Shown: positions 24,192 through 33,483, numbered from the stretch's first letter. The stretch is DNA of 64,000 bases from Thiohalocapsa sp963695445 (GCA_963695445.1 CAVOGV010000036.1:124001-188000); one strand, 5' to 3'. Made by a program: numbers and translations. Notes: generated by a model from the sequence alone, not told the origin.

Positions 24192-24521
24192 TTGGAACTG
24201 ACAGGCAAGATTGTGCAAGTGTTGCCGGAGAAATCCGGTGCGTCGGCGCGCGGCCAGTGGCGCAAGCAGGAGTACATCCTGGAGATCCCTGGGGACTATC
24301 CGAAGCAGGTCTGTTTCATGGTCTGGGGCGACAAGATCGACCAGTTTGGTGTCCAGCAGGGGCAGGAGGTGACGGTCAGCATCGACCTGGAATCCCGTGA
24401 GTACAACGGCCGTTGGTACACCGACGTCAAGGCCTGGCGGGTGGTGCCGGCGGGGCAGGGCGACGCGGACAATGGCGGCGAGCAGCCGCCGCCGTACGAT
24501 GACAGCCTGCCGCCGTTCTGA
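24192..24521 (+). CDS. DUF3127 (OB-fold-like) protein
   Basis: 109-aa protein. The start is TTG 24192, supported by GGAGG about eight bases upstream and by the family start MELTGKIVQVLPEKSG. Conserved features are WRKQEYILEIPGDYP, CFMVWGDKI and REYNGRWYTDVKAWRV. DUF3127 proteins are small, predicted single-stranded-DNA-binding-like OB folds, best known from Bacteroidetes; the acidic Pro-rich tail ending DDSLPPF also recalls SSB C-tails. Function inferred only. Base composition matches its neighbours. Confidence 0.8.
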   Translation: MELTGKIVQVLPEKSGASARGQWRKQEYILEIPGDYPKQVCFMVWGDKIDQFGVQQGQEVTVSIDLESREYNGRWYTDVKAWRVVPAGQGDADNGGEQPPPYDDSLPPF

Positions 24522-24543
24522 CAAACCCGATCCGTCGGTGGCG

Positions 24544-24816
24544 ATGCGCCTGCTGATCCGGCAGGTGCGTGACGCCATCCCGTTCGACCTGCCCCAGGCG
24601 CAAGTCTGCACCGGCCTCTGCAACGGCTGCTCGGTCAAGCTGTTGGACTATCTCGATACGCAGTTGTGCAACTGGGAGGTACGGCTTGCGGCTGGCGAGC
24701 GGCCGGGGCTCGCCGATCTTTCCCGGCTTGGCAGCACCAGCCGCAAGGTGTATCGGGCGCTGGCGGCCAATGGCCTGGTCCCAATGCAGTCACTGTCGGA
24801 AGTGACGCCCGGCTAG
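24544..24816 (+). CDS. Conserved hypothetical protein (90 aa)
   Basis: Small protein (MRLLIRQVRDAIPFD...) with three Cys in CTGLCNGCSVKLLDYLD and a fourth in QLCNWE. The C-terminal helices (RLGSTSRKVYRALAANGLV) look like a winged-helix or small helical domain. It starts 22 bp after the DUF3127 gene, probably in the same transcript. From memory, similar small proteins occur in other gammaproteobacteria, without assigned function. An inverted repeat (CCGGGTTG/CAACCCGG) at 24843-24869 could help end the transcript. Confidence 0.6.
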   Translation: MRLLIRQVRDAIPFDLPQAQVCTGLCNGCSVKLLDYLDTQLCNWEVRLAAGERPGLADLSRLGSTSRKVYRALAANGLVPMQSLSEVTPG

Positions 24817-24962
24817 GCGGGCAATGCCTCGGGCAGACATAGCCGGGTTGCGGGATGCACAACCCGGGCGTTGTTGCTTCGATTGGGTCAACCGCCGATA
24901 GGTCGAGCGACGCCGCCTGGCGCGCGTGCGCAGTTCGGTCGCGCCGCGGTAATCCGCGGAAA

Positions 24963-25262
24963 TTAGGAATCGCGGCTGGCGGCTGCCGCCGTAGCCACGG
25001 TTGTCGTCGTCTCACCGCTGGATTGAGCGACGCTGACGCTGCCCACCGGCGCGATGCGGGCAGCCACCTCGGCGATCGTGTCGGTGTTGCGCGTGCTATT
25101 CGGGTCGGTCAGGATCGCTGTTGCGATGCCGAGCGCAAGGCCGGCGGTGACCAGTTTCACGGTAGTCGCGCCGGGGTCGATTCCCTGGAGTCGCCCGCGC
25201 AGCTGGACCGCGAGGTCGCTCATGGATCGCGTGCTCGGCAGGGTGCGAATTGTTTGCAGCAT
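24963..25262 (-). CDS. Hypothetical small membrane-anchored protein (99 aa)
   Basis: ATG 25262 is preceded by AGGAG at good spacing. The N-terminus is polar, then a hydrophobic helix (VKLVTAGLALGIATAIL) and a Thr/Ala-rich tail. The segment TIAEVAARIAPVGSVSVA resembles the stretch before the heme motif in cytochrome c5-type proteins, but no CxxCH follows, so it is not a cytochrome as sequenced. Function unknown. Two 24-bp direct repeats lie directly upstream. Confidence 0.5.
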   Translation of the reverse strand: MLQTIRTLPSTRSMSDLAVQLRGRLQGIDPGATTVKLVTAGLALGIATAILTDPNSTRNTDTIAEVAARIAPVGSVSVAQSSGETTTTVATAAAASRDS

Positions 25263-25281
25263 GTTCGGCTTCTCCTCTCTT

Positions 25282-25334
25282 CGTGTCGTTGTGTTGAACG
25301 CGCGACGTCTCGTGTCGTTGTGTTGAACGCGCGA
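25282..25334. repeat. Two 24-bp direct repeats, 29-bp period
   Basis: A 24-base unit starting CGTGTCGTTGTGTTGAAC and ending GCGCGA occurs at 25282-25305 and exactly again at 25311-25334. They sit 20-70 bp upstream of the small membrane-protein gene, in a position for a dimeric operator or a slippage product. The rest of 25335-25728 shows no convincing gene. Confidence 0.8.
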
Positions 25335-25728
25335 TCGTTTCGCTCTGTGTCGGTTTTGGTTGCGGTGACGTGACTCGTCCCGGTGCGGGGCCTGCGACTG
25401 GCTCGGCGTTTGTGTGCCAGATTCGGTTTCTCAGCTCCGGTTTGTCGGTTGTTCGCAATTCCTCATTATTCTGGTTGGTTTTTCCCCGCATACGATTCGA
25501 TTTGACGGGTTTCATTCATCGAGAAAAACTTATCGTAGGGCATCCGAGCGAGATTCAGCGGCTTGTCATGCCGCTGCCGTTCACCGAGCGAGGGCTCGGT
25601 GCGGCCAGTCCGCAGCCTTTGTCTGCTTGTGAAGTGCGGCGGCGCCCGCATTGGACTGTGGACGAGGTGCTGCCGCAGACCGACGAGCGTATGGCGGTAT
25701 GTTGTCACGCCGGCACGTTGTTCTGAGT

Positions 25729-25872
25729 GGGCCAAGCGCCGAGGGTCAAGGGCCGCTTCACAGCACGATTGCGCAATTTCGACCCCAGGCGCCTGGCGCT
25801 CGGCCCTTGGCCATGTAAACGCGATGTCACTGCGAAACGTGACGTATCTGCAAGCAATTAGCGCCCCAAGCG
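25729..25872 (+). repeat. Dispersed intergenic element, family A, copy 5
   Basis: Near-complete copy: GGGCCAAGCGCCGAGGGTCA, CAGCACGATTGCGCA, CGCCTGGCGCTCGGCCCTTGG, then the tail GTCACTGCGAAACGTGACGT and TCTGCAAGCAATTAGCGCCC. Orientation as at 21.3 kb. Confidence 0.75.
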
Positions 25873-26075
25873 GGCTAGGTGTGTTGCGTTCGGTGGATGC
25901 GCCGAATGTGGCGACGCGCAGGTTCCGGAACACTGCGCCGTCCCCTGGTCGGTCTCACGCAACGCCTCGTTGCGGCTGGGGCTCGTGACACCGTTGTCAG
26001 GCGGTGCTCCCTGATCGATTCAACCTCATAGAGCGTCGTCGACAGGCGCTTCTTGATCCAACGCGGAGGTTCGAC

Positions 26076-27060
26076 ATGAGTCATACATTGAAGGCCGCGG
26101 TCGCGCGCCAGCGCATGCTGTTGCATGATCGGCTCCGGGCACCGATGACCTGGCTCGCCGCCGCCTGCGTCGATGGCTGGGGGACCCGTGACGCGCTGGA
26201 GCAAAGGCTGCGCGACGGGCTCGACGCGCTGCCGTTCTGCAAATACCTGTATGTCCTCGACGCCAGCGCGCGCCAAGTCACCGGAAATCTGTCACCCGGC
26301 GGTCTGTTGCCGGAGCATGTCGGCCGCGATCGGCGACATCGGCCGTATCTTGCCCAGGCGCTGGCGGGCGCGGCGTTTTCGTTGTCGGACGCCTATATCA
26401 GCCGTAACGCGAGGCGCCCGTCGCTGACAGCGATTCAGCGCATCAACGGGCTGGACGGCGAGCCGCTCGGTTATTTGGGTGCCGACTTCGATCTCCGCGA
26501 ATTACCGCTCACCCGTGAGCTGTGCGGTCAACCGGAACAATGGGTACAGCTCAAGGGCGACCCGTCGATCCGTGGCGGGCTGTTTGCGCAGCAGCGAAGC
26601 GACAGCTTGATGGACGGCTGTATCGACGATGTGCTGGACCTGATGACGGAGCTGATCGCGGTGCACGGGGTGTTCCATGGCAAGCTGCACTTCTCCAGTT
26701 CCCGAGCCACGGTCTGGGTCGCGGATGATCCGTATCGCTACCGGTTGCTCGATTTCGAGGATCTGTCTGACCCCGGCATCTGTCTTGCCTATACCAAGCG
26801 CGATTACCCGACCGAGGCCGCGGTGCCGTTGCAGCAAGTCGGGCGAGGTGATCCGCAGCTTCCGCGCGCTGCGTTTCATGGACGAGAACATCTACCTCCG
26901 CTCGGGTTCACTGAACATCTACAACGGCATGGTCGGGCTCAACTTTTCCTGCGACGGGTCGCACTACATGCCATGGGCGGAGTTTCTGCACAAGAGCCTG
27001 GAATTCTGGATCGGTGCCGGCGAGGCCTGCGCCCTCGCCGACAAGCGTGCGGTTTGCTGA
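26076..27060 (+). pseudogene. PDC (dCache-like) sensor-domain protein, frameshifted as sequenced
   Basis: ATG 26076 has GGAGG upstream. The protein (about 328 aa if repaired) starts SHTLKAAVARQRMLLHD and contains a PDC/PAS-like ligand-sensing fold (LYVLDASARQVTGNLS, GRDRRHRPYLAQAL, FSLSDAYISRNARRPSL). It lacks transmembrane helices and any output domain. The frame breaks in a GGG run at 26841-26843; dropping one G restores GEVIRSFRALRFMDENIYLR and NGMVGLNFSCDGSHYMPW. Its ligand and role are unknown; family-A repeats flank it on both sides. Confidence 0.7.
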
Positions 27061-27063
27061 GAA

Positions 27064-27134
27064 TGCATGGCCAAGGGCCAAGCCGCCGCCAACCATTTTC
27101 GGCAGCGGCCCTTGGCCCCGGCGCCTTGGCGTGA
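27064..27134 (+). repeat. Dispersed intergenic element, family A, copy 6 (core only)
   Basis: ATGGCCAAGGGCCAAGCCGC and GCGGCCCTTGGCCCCGGCGC form a hairpin-like core; the conserved tail is missing. Confidence 0.65.
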
Positions 27135-27185
27135 GTGAGTGAACACTTCAGAACGAGGCCTATGGTCCAGGTACTCCGTCGTTAA

Positions 27186-28128
27186 TCACGCGATAGGGTG
27201 ACGGGGCGTCTTGGCGGTGCAGAGTGGCGAGAGTTTGACGAGTGCTTGTGCCTGGGTCAGGCACTCCAGGCGTATGTCGCGTTCGAGCCGGCGTATCCAT
27301 CGGGCGGGCAGGGCGGTGGGTCCGTGCAGGGCACCGACGATCATGCCGAGGATGGCGCCCGTGGTGTCGGCGTCGCCGCCGCGGTTGACGACGTCGATTA
27401 GGGCCGCCTCGAGGCCGTCGGTGGCGAACAGCGCCTGGAACACGGCGCGCAGCGTATCGACGATGTAGGGGCTCGGGTTCTCACTGCGCTTGCGGTCGTA
27501 GCCGAAGCTGGGGTCTTGCTCCACCAGTGCGTCGGCGATCTGTTTGAGGGCCTTCTTGTCGCCGCCGAGCAGGGCGGTTTGCACCATGCGAATGACGCAC
27601 AGGGTGCCGTCGTCGGAGGACGGATTGTTGTGCGTGACATGGGCCTGCAGACGGTTGGCCGCGTCGACGCTCGCGATGTCGGCGCCGAGGGTGGCGAGTG
27701 CCACCGGCAGGCAGCGCATGCAGGCGCCGTTGCCGGCGTCGAATTGGTTCTCTTCCATCACCGGCTCACCGGTGCGGCGGTAGTTTGCGATGCCGCGACG
27801 CACGGTGTTGCCGATGTCGACCGGTTTGCCGCGCATCCAGTCGCTGAAGGCGTCGGCGGCATGCCGTGCGTCGATGCGGCCGTGCTCGCAGGATGCTGCG
27901 CCCTAGCGCCAGGCTCATGCCGGTGTCGTCGGTGACCTGACCCTTGCGCAGCCGCAGCCAGCCGCCACCGATGATGTCGCGATGCACGCGGTATTGATGC
28001 TGGATCTCGCGCGGGGTCAGGAACTCGACCGTCGCGCCTAGCGCATCGCCGATCGCGAGTCCAAGATAGGCGCCCATTGCGCGGCGCTTGACCTGGTCGC
28101 CAGCCGATGTCTGCGCAAGGAACAGCAT
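27186..28128 (-). pseudogene. draG: ADP-ribosyl-[dinitrogen reductase] hydrolase DraG, frameshifted as sequenced
   Basis: Removes the ADP-ribose that DraT places on nitrogenase Fe protein, reactivating the enzyme. The first part (ATG 28128) has the family start KRRAMGAYLGLAIGDALG and the metal-binding VTDDTGMSLAL. The second part carries DWMRGKPVDIGNT, NNPSSDD and the RGGDADTTGAILG metal motif. The frame breaks near 27890; one base less gives the continuous EHGRIDARHAADAFSDWM join. Total about 313 aa, the DraG norm. It lies 13 bp after nifQ in the nif operon, supporting the DraG assignment over other ADP-ribosylglycohydrolases. Confidence 0.86.
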
Positions 28129-28141
28129 GTCGCGCTCGCCG

Positions 28142-28762
28142 CTATCCCTCAGGCCCGAAGCAGACCTGATAGTCGACGCAGACCTCGCAGGACGGTGCGC
28201 GGCAGGCGTAGATGCCCTCAGCCTCGCACAGCTGTTTGTAGAGGAACTTCTTCCATTTCATGTCTTTGACGTTGCGTGCAGCCAGGGATGGGAAATTGCG
28301 CCGCATCAGTTCGCTCAGGTCGGCACGCTGCCACAGGCCGAGGTCTTGCCACAGGTGATCGCTGGCCATGCAGGCCGCGGCGACGATGTGGGCGATCCAG
28401 ACCTCCGACGGGGAGTCGCCGGCCTTGTCCAGCAGCATCAGTTCGACCAGTTCGACGCGCTCGTCGCCGCGCTGATGATCCAGCGGGCGCCCGACGCGGG
28501 CCTGGTCGCCGAGTTCCAAGCCCGGGAAATGGTACCGCATTAGGCAATGGAACGCGGGTGGCTCGAGTCCGAGCCAGTCCGGCAGGGCGCCGCTGCCGTC
28601 GCAAAGGCTTGCGATCATGCAGGCAAGCGCGTGATCGTTGGCATGCCCCGCGGCATGGTGCGCGAGCCTGCCATAAAGCAGGCTCGCCGCGTCCGCGGTG
28701 CTCTCAGCTGCCTTCGCTCGGGGCAGCGATGCCGAGGCCGTTGCGGCAGCTGGCGCGATCAT
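28142..28762 (-). CDS. nifQ: Nitrogen fixation protein NifQ
   Basis: 206-aa cytosolic Mo/Fe-S protein thought to deliver molybdenum for FeMo-cofactor synthesis. The C-terminal cysteine cluster CRAPSCEVCVDYQVCFG (C-x4-C-x2-C-x5-C) and the preceding MKWKKFLYKQLCEAEG are diagnostic; the HHAAGH/ACMIASL and LMRRNFPSLAARN blocks also fit. Its ATG (28762) follows the upstream ferredoxin stop by 3 bp, so it is in the same operon. Confidence 0.93.
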   Translation of the reverse strand: MIAPAAATASASLPRAKAAESTADAASLLYGRLAHHAAGHANDHALACMIASLCDGSGALPDWLGLEPPAFHCLMRYHFPGLELGDQARVGRPLDHQRGDERVELVELMLLDKAGDSPSEVWIAHIVAAACMASDHLWQDLGLWQRADLSELMRRNFPSLAARNVKDMKWKKFLYKQLCEAEGIYACRAPSCEVCVDYQVCFGPEG

Positions 28763-28765
28763 GGC

Positions 28766-29113
28766 TTAGTACTCGACCAGGATGTCTTCGTCGCGGACGA
28801 TCATCTGGCAGGCCAGACGCCATTCGCTGGGCATGTCGTCGACCGCGAGTTGGTCGATCTGTTCCTTGTTGAGCTTGCCGAGTTCCTTGAGCACGGTGAT
28901 CTCCTTGTCCGTCAGGTGATAGCCCATGCGCTGCTTGTTGTCCACGCTGGTGACGCGCACCAGGCAGTGGCCGCATTCGCCGTCCTGGCAGTCGAAGTGG
29001 ACCGGAACCTTGTGCTCCTTGGCGATCTTGAGCAGGGTTTCGGTGTGGCTGCCGGCGACGGCGTAGACCGTCTTGTCTTTGTAGTCGGGGTTGGAGAAGG
29101 TGACGAGGGCCAT
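28766..29113 (-). CDS. 2Fe-2S ferredoxin (nif operon), first
   Basis: 115-aa plant-type 2Fe-2S ferredoxin. The cluster ligands are CQDGECGHC (C-x5-C-x2-C) and a distal Cys in WRLACQM. An insertion of about 25 residues between them (KEITVLKELGKLNKEQIDQL) is typical of nif-associated ferredoxins. ATG 29113. Likely an electron carrier for nitrogenase or cofactor assembly. Immediately upstream of nifQ. Confidence 0.9.
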   Translation of the reverse strand: MALVTFSNPDYKDKTVYAVAGSHTETLLKIAKEHKVPVHFDCQDGECGHCLVRVTSVDNKQRMGYHLTDKEITVLKELGKLNKEQIDQLAVDDMPSEWRLACQMIVRDEDILVEY

Positions 29114-29233
29114 TGGATGCTCCGAGGTAGAGAGTTGTCGAGTGACGAGTGACGACGGCAGGTGCGAGCGCTGCGGGACAGCAGCCGAGGGCGATCCTCA
29201 GACCTAGTCCCTTGCCCCTCGATCACTTCGTGC

Positions 29234-29518
29234 TTATGCCGGCTTGACGGTGCAGTCGCCGATGATCTGTGCCTGGCAGGCGAGGCGGTCGTGGCGGCTG
29301 GCCATGTTGTCGCGCAGCACCTTTTCCTCCAGCACGGAGGGCTCGGTGAGATTGTTCCAGCCTTCGGTCACATGCATCATGCAGGTGCCGCAGTCGCCCT
29401 CGCGGCAGCCGTAGATGATGCCGGCGCCGATCTTCTCGGACACCTCGATGACGCGGATGCCGGCCGGTACGTTGACGGTCTGGTCGATGTCTTCAAACGT
29501 GATCTTTGCTTTTGCCAT
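29234..29518 (-). CDS. 2Fe-2S ferredoxin (nif operon), second
   Basis: 94-aa 2Fe-2S ferredoxin with ligands CREGDCGTCMM (C-x5-C-x2-C) and a distal Cys in DRLACQAQ. Starts MAKAKITFEDIDQTVNV. It differs clearly from its downstream neighbour (shorter linker), so the pair is not a recent duplication. Same strand and operon as nifB-nifQ; a role in reducing nitrogenase or assembly proteins is inferred. Confidence 0.9.
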   Translation of the reverse strand: MAKAKITFEDIDQTVNVPAGIRVIEVSEKIGAGIIYGCREGDCGTCMMHVTEGWNNLTEPSVLEEKVLRDNMASRHDRLACQAQIIGDCTVKPA

Positions 29519-29656
29519 GGTGCTTTTGCTCCTGTTTGGCCGTTGGGTTGACCCTTGGGCCGGTTGGGTTTGCTCGTAATCGAGTCGAGTCTGGGAACCA
29601 TCGGTGCGCCCGTGGGCGCTTGTCGTTGTCGTTGGGTTATGCGTGGAGCGCGTGCA

Positions 29657-31027
29657 TCAGCCGAGCTCCGAGAAGTCGATGACCGGTTTGCCCTGCGCCG
29701 GCTCCGTCGGTGCACGGGAGGGCGCTTCGATGCCCGCGGTCGCCGGGCGGGTGCCGACCATGGCCTCCGCAAGACGGCGGCCGAATTCGCGGCTCTCGGT
29801 CAGTTCGTCGGCGGTCGGAATCAGCTTCACGCGCAGGCCGGAGACCGGCACACGCATCTTCAGGCCGCGCAGGCGGTCCTCGACCATCGGCACCGCCTCG
29901 CCGCTCCAGCCATAGGAGCCGAAGGCGGCGCCGATCTTGCCGCGCAGGTCCACCACCGCCAGCGACGACAGCAGATCCCAGATCGGCTTGACGGCGTCGC
30001 CGTTGACGGTTGGGGAGCCGAAGGCGAGGGCGTCCGCCTCTTCGATCAGGTCGACGAAGGGCTCGGTCTCGCCGCCTTCGAGGTCGTATAGCGAGACGCG
30101 CACGCCGTCGACGGATTCGGCCCCGGCGCAGACCGCCTCGGCCATGCGCGCGGTGCTGCCGTAGGCGCTCATGTAGAAGACGATCAGCGAGCGATGCTGC
30201 GCGCCGAGTTCGAAACATTGACTGGTGGTGGACAGCTCCCGGTAGCGGGCCACGTAACGGCGCGGGCGATCGCGCAGGATGGGGCCGTGAGTGGGCGCGA
30301 CCAGCTTCAACGGCAGCGGTTCGATCAGCTTCAGCGCGTCGAGTACGTGCGGCTTGAACGGCCGCATGATGTGCGCGTAGTAGTAGTCGAACGAGAAACG
30401 AAAGTCGCCGACCCGGTCGTTGAACAGGCGGTCGTCGCAGTAGTGGCAGCCGAAGACGTCTCCGGAGAACAGGATCTGCGCCTCCACGAGGTAGGTGCAC
30501 TGGGTATCGGGCCAGTGCAGGAACGGCGTATGCAGGAAGCTCAGCCGTCGGTCGCCGAGGGCGATCTCGTCGTCGGTGGTGACGGTCTCGTAGTCGAGCG
30601 CTTCTTCACCGGGCTTGAGTAGCGCCTTGAGCATGGCCGGCGCGCGTTTCGAGATGATCAGCCGCGCTTGCGGCGCGCGACGCATCAGCTCCGGCAGCGC
30701 GCCGGTGTGATCCGGCTCCAAGTGGTTGAGCACGATGACGCGGATCTCGGCGTAGTCCGCGATGGACTCCAGCCGGCGAAAGAAGTCGTCGCTGAACTCG
30801 GCCTTGACCGTGTCGATCACGGCGACGCCGTCGCTGCCCCGCACTGCGTAGGCGTTATAGGTGGTGCCGTTGGCGGTGCGCAGGATCATGTCGAAGCTGC
30901 GCAGCGTCGGGTCCATCGCGCCGATCCAGTGGACGCCGGGTGCGATCTCCACGGCGCCCTCTGACTGGCCCAGGTCCGGGCTGCTGTGACGCCCGTGCTG
31001 AGTCGGCCGCACTGGTGTCTGGCTCAT
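29657..31027 (-). CDS. fprA: Flavodiiron protein (FprA-type A-type flavoprotein)
   Basis: 456-aa cytosolic diiron oxygen (or NO) reductase. The N-terminal metallo-beta-lactamase-like domain (about 25-260) has diiron ligands in LNHLEPDHTG, SGDVFG and APTHGPI. The C-terminal flavodoxin domain (about 265-420) starts LIVFYMSAYGSTARMAEAV and binds FMN. No rubredoxin domain is fused. ATG 31027 is preferred because it overlaps the previous stop (ATGA) and has GGAG nine bases upstream. Its position between nif genes suggests oxygen scavenging to protect nitrogenase, an inference from context. Confidence 0.9.
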   Translation of the reverse strand: MSQTPVRPTQHGRHSSPDLGQSEGAVEIAPGVHWIGAMDPTLRSFDMILRTANGTTYNAYAVRGSDGVAVIDTVKAEFSDDFFRRLESIADYAEIRVIVLNHLEPDHTGALPELMRRAPQARLIISKRAPAMLKALLKPGEEALDYETVTTDDEIALGDRRLSFLHTPFLHWPDTQCTYLVEAQILFSGDVFGCHYCDDRLFNDRVGDFRFSFDYYYAHIMRPFKPHVLDALKLIEPLPLKLVAPTHGPILRDRPRRYVARYRELSTTSQCFELGAQHRSLIVFYMSAYGSTARMAEAVCAGAESVDGVRVSLYDLEGGETEPFVDLIEEADALAFGSPTVNGDAVKPIWDLLSSLAVVDLRGKIGAAFGSYGWSGEAVPMVEDRLRGLKMRVPVSGLRVKLIPTADELTESREFGRRLAEAMVGTRPATAGIEAPSRAPTEPAQGKPVIDFSELG

Positions 31028-31506
31028 TGCCAAGGACTCCTAGTCGCCGTGGCGGTCGCTGGCGGCGGCTCACAGCTGGATTCACCCGCAGACGCGCCGA
31101 TTGGGTCGCTGGCCGCGGCACGGGCACAGGACTGCAGGTCCTCGCCGTCGGCGATACGCACGCCGAGGGCGTCGAGCACGGGGTTGGACTCGAACCCGCA
31201 ACAGCGACCAAAGGCGGTCTCGATCAGGGGCCGGCGGATCAGCAGTGGCTCGCCGAGCATCAGTGCTAACGCCTCGTCCTCATCCAGGGTGCTCGGATCG
31301 ATCGCACCAGACTTGACCCACGGCGCGGTGGCATTGAACCATTCGGCCACTGGCAGCGTGTCGAAGAAGAGCCGCAAGCGCTCGGCGCTCCAGCGCTCAG
31401 TGAGCAGATCGCGAACGACGAGCCGATGCCCCAAGCCCGACAACAGCCTTTTTTGCCTGGCGTTGCCGATGCAACCGGGCTTTTCGTAAAAGACGACTTC
31501 AGTCAT
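31024..31506 (-). CDS. ArsC-like nitrogenase-associated protein
   Basis: 160-aa thioredoxin-fold protein of the ArsC/Spx superfamily. The start MTEVVFYEKPGCIGNARQ has a single Cys (PGCIGN) where ArsC has its active Cys. WFNATAPWVKSG and LMLGEPLLIRRPLIE correspond to the ArsC 'RPI' region. Such proteins are annotated as nitrogenase-associated (NifO-like) in diazotrophs. ATG 31506 is chosen over the upstream in-frame codon. Translationally coupled to the flavodiiron gene; the C-terminus is unusually Ala/Thr/Pro-rich. Confidence 0.8.
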   Translation of the reverse strand: MTEVVFYEKPGCIGNARQKRLLSGLGHRLVVRDLLTERWSAERLRLFFDTLPVAEWFNATAPWVKSGAIDPSTLDEDEALALMLGEPLLIRRPLIETAFGRCCGFESNPVLDALGVRIADGEDLQSCARAAASDPIGASAGESSCEPPPATATATRSPWQ

Positions 31507-31552
31507 GTGTCGGTGCCCCTGTGTGGATGCGTCCATGTGGATGCCAGGGAAT

Positions 31553-31831
31553 TCAGCGCGCCTGGATCTCGGCCATGGCCTCGGCCATGCGCTCCGGTGG
31601 GATGCCGGTCAAGGAGCCCGGCGGGTTCACCGGTATGCCGAAGCCATCCAGGATGACTCCCTCGATCGGGCAGATGCTCGCGCATTGGGGGTGTGCGTGG
31701 TCGCCGTCGCACTCGGTGCAAGCCGCGGCGTCGATGACGAAGTGCGGCTCCGCGGCGTGGATGGCCTGGCTCGGACACAGGGGCTCGCAGGCCCAGCAGT
31801 TGACGCATCCTTCGATGATTTCGTATGCCAT
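31553..31831 (-). CDS. fdxN: 4Fe-4S ferredoxin, nif-associated (FdxN-type)
   Basis: 92-aa ferredoxin with two cluster motifs: CVNCWACEPLCP and CTECDGDHAHPQCASICP; the longer loop in the second is typical of FdxN-type proteins encoded next to nifB. ATG 31831 gives MAYEIIEGC. FdxN proteins support NifB activity or reduce nitrogenase. It begins 25 bp after the nifB stop. Confidence 0.9.
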   Translation of the reverse strand: MAYEIIEGCVNCWACEPLCPSQAIHAAEPHFVIDAAACTECDGDHAHPQCASICPIEGVILDGFGIPVNPPGSLTGIPPERMAEAMAEIQAR

Positions 31832-31856
31832 GCTGTTGCTCCTATCTGGCGCGCGC

Positions 31857-33415
31857 TCAGGCCGACAGGGCCGTGGCATCGGTGGCGGCATCGAGGCGAC
31901 CGTTGCTGGCCATCTCGCGATAGACGGCGGCGACCGCGTCTTCGATCGGTTCCATGGCATGCTCGCCATTTGGCAGGATGCCGGCGGCCTCCAGGTCGCC
32001 CCAGGGCTCGTAGCCGATCTTCGAACACAGCACCACCTCGCAGCCGTTCAGGGTGCGGATGCTGCCCGCCAGCGCGGTCTCGGCATCGCCGCAGGTGTCA
32101 CCGCCGCCGCAGTAGAGGTCCACCTTGCGGGCGCCGATCAAGCGCACCGCGACCTTGCCAGTCGGAGGGGCCGCGGCCTCGTAGATCAGGAACTCGCGGG
32201 CATGGCCGAAGTGCTGGTTGACGATGCCGCCGCCGCTGGTGGCGACTGCCATCAGCACCGGGCGCAGCGTTGGCGTTGGGCTTTGCGTCGGCTTAGACGC
32301 GGATGGGCGCTTGAGCGATGTGAGCGGAATGAAGGTCTCGTTCCGCTGCTGCTGCTGGGCCTCGCGATTGGCCTCGATGGCCGCGTGCACCTCGGCGCGG
32401 CGTTTCATGGCCGCCTCGTAGTCGATGTCCATTTGCTCGACCTTGTCGAGCGTGAACTCGGCGCCGCGGTCCTCACCGAGCATGCCGACCGCGTCGGCGC
32501 GGCACTGCCGGCAGTGGCGCATCATGGCCATATCGCCGGCGCACTCGTCCTGCAGCGCCTGCAATTCGTCGGTGTGGGGCCGCGCTGGCCCATGATGCCG
32601 TAGAAGGTGCCGTGCTCGGCCTCGGCGATCAGCGGCATTACGTTGTGCAGGAAGGCGCCCTTGGCCTTGACCACGCGGCTGACTTCCTTCAGGTGCTGGT
32701 CGTTGACGCCGGGGATCATCACCGAGTTGACCTTGACCAGCACGCCGCGATCGCACAGCATCTGCAGGCCGTTTTGCTGCTGCTCGATGAGGATGCGCGC
32801 GGCCTTGACGCCCTTGATGCGCCGGTTGTTCCAGAAGATCCAGGGGTAGATCTTGGCGCCGATCTCGGGGTCTACGCAGTTGATGGTGATGGTGACGTGG
32901 TCGATGTTGTGCTGGCAGATCTCGTCCACCAGTTCCGGCAGCGCCAGGCCGTTGGTGGAGACGCAGAGCTTGATGTCCGGCGCCTTCTCCGACAGGGCGC
33001 GGAAGGTCGCCAGGGTGCGCTCGGGGTTGGCCAGCGGGTCGCCGGGACCGGCGATGCCGAGCACGGTCATCTGCGGGATCTCTGCGGCCACGGCCAAGGT
33101 CTTCTTGACCGCCTGTTCCGGTGTCATTACCTCCGAGACCACGCCCGGCCGAGACTCGTTGGAACAGTCGTACTTGCGATTGCAGTAGTGGCATTGGATA
33201 TTGCAGGCCGGCGCCACCGCCACATGCATGCGCGCATAGTGATGATGGGCCTCCTCGGAGAAGCAGGGGTGGTTGTGGACCTTGGCGCGGATGTGCTCCG
33301 GCAGGTGCGCGAGCTTGTCGGAACTGCTGCCGCAACCGCTGGAAGCACAACCTGCCCCCGCCGCGGCCCCGTTCACGCCGCTGGCCGTACCGATTTCAAT
33401 GACCTTCTGCTGCAT
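31857..33415 (-). pseudogene. nifB: FeMo-cofactor synthesis protein NifB (radical SAM), frameshifted as sequenced
   Basis: NifB builds the NifB-co precursor of FeMo-co. The N-terminal radical-SAM part has the cluster motif CNIQCHYC (C71, C75, C78), and AGPGDPLANPE and FLHNVMPLIAE are conserved. The frame breaks near 32575, after GQRGPTPT; one base shift restores DELQALQDECAGDMAMMRHCRQCRADA. The C-terminal NifX/NafY-like cofactor-binding domain (about residues 400-500; GGGIVNQHFGHAREFLIYE) is then complete. Total about 518 aa, the normal fused NifB-NifX layout. First gene of the operon; a sigma-54 promoter and NifA-type site lie upstream. Confidence 0.92.
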
Positions 33416-33483
33416 CTCGCGCCCTCTGTGTTTTGGGTGGCCACCGTCGCAAACGGTGCATCACAATCGCTAGAAGTGTCTAA

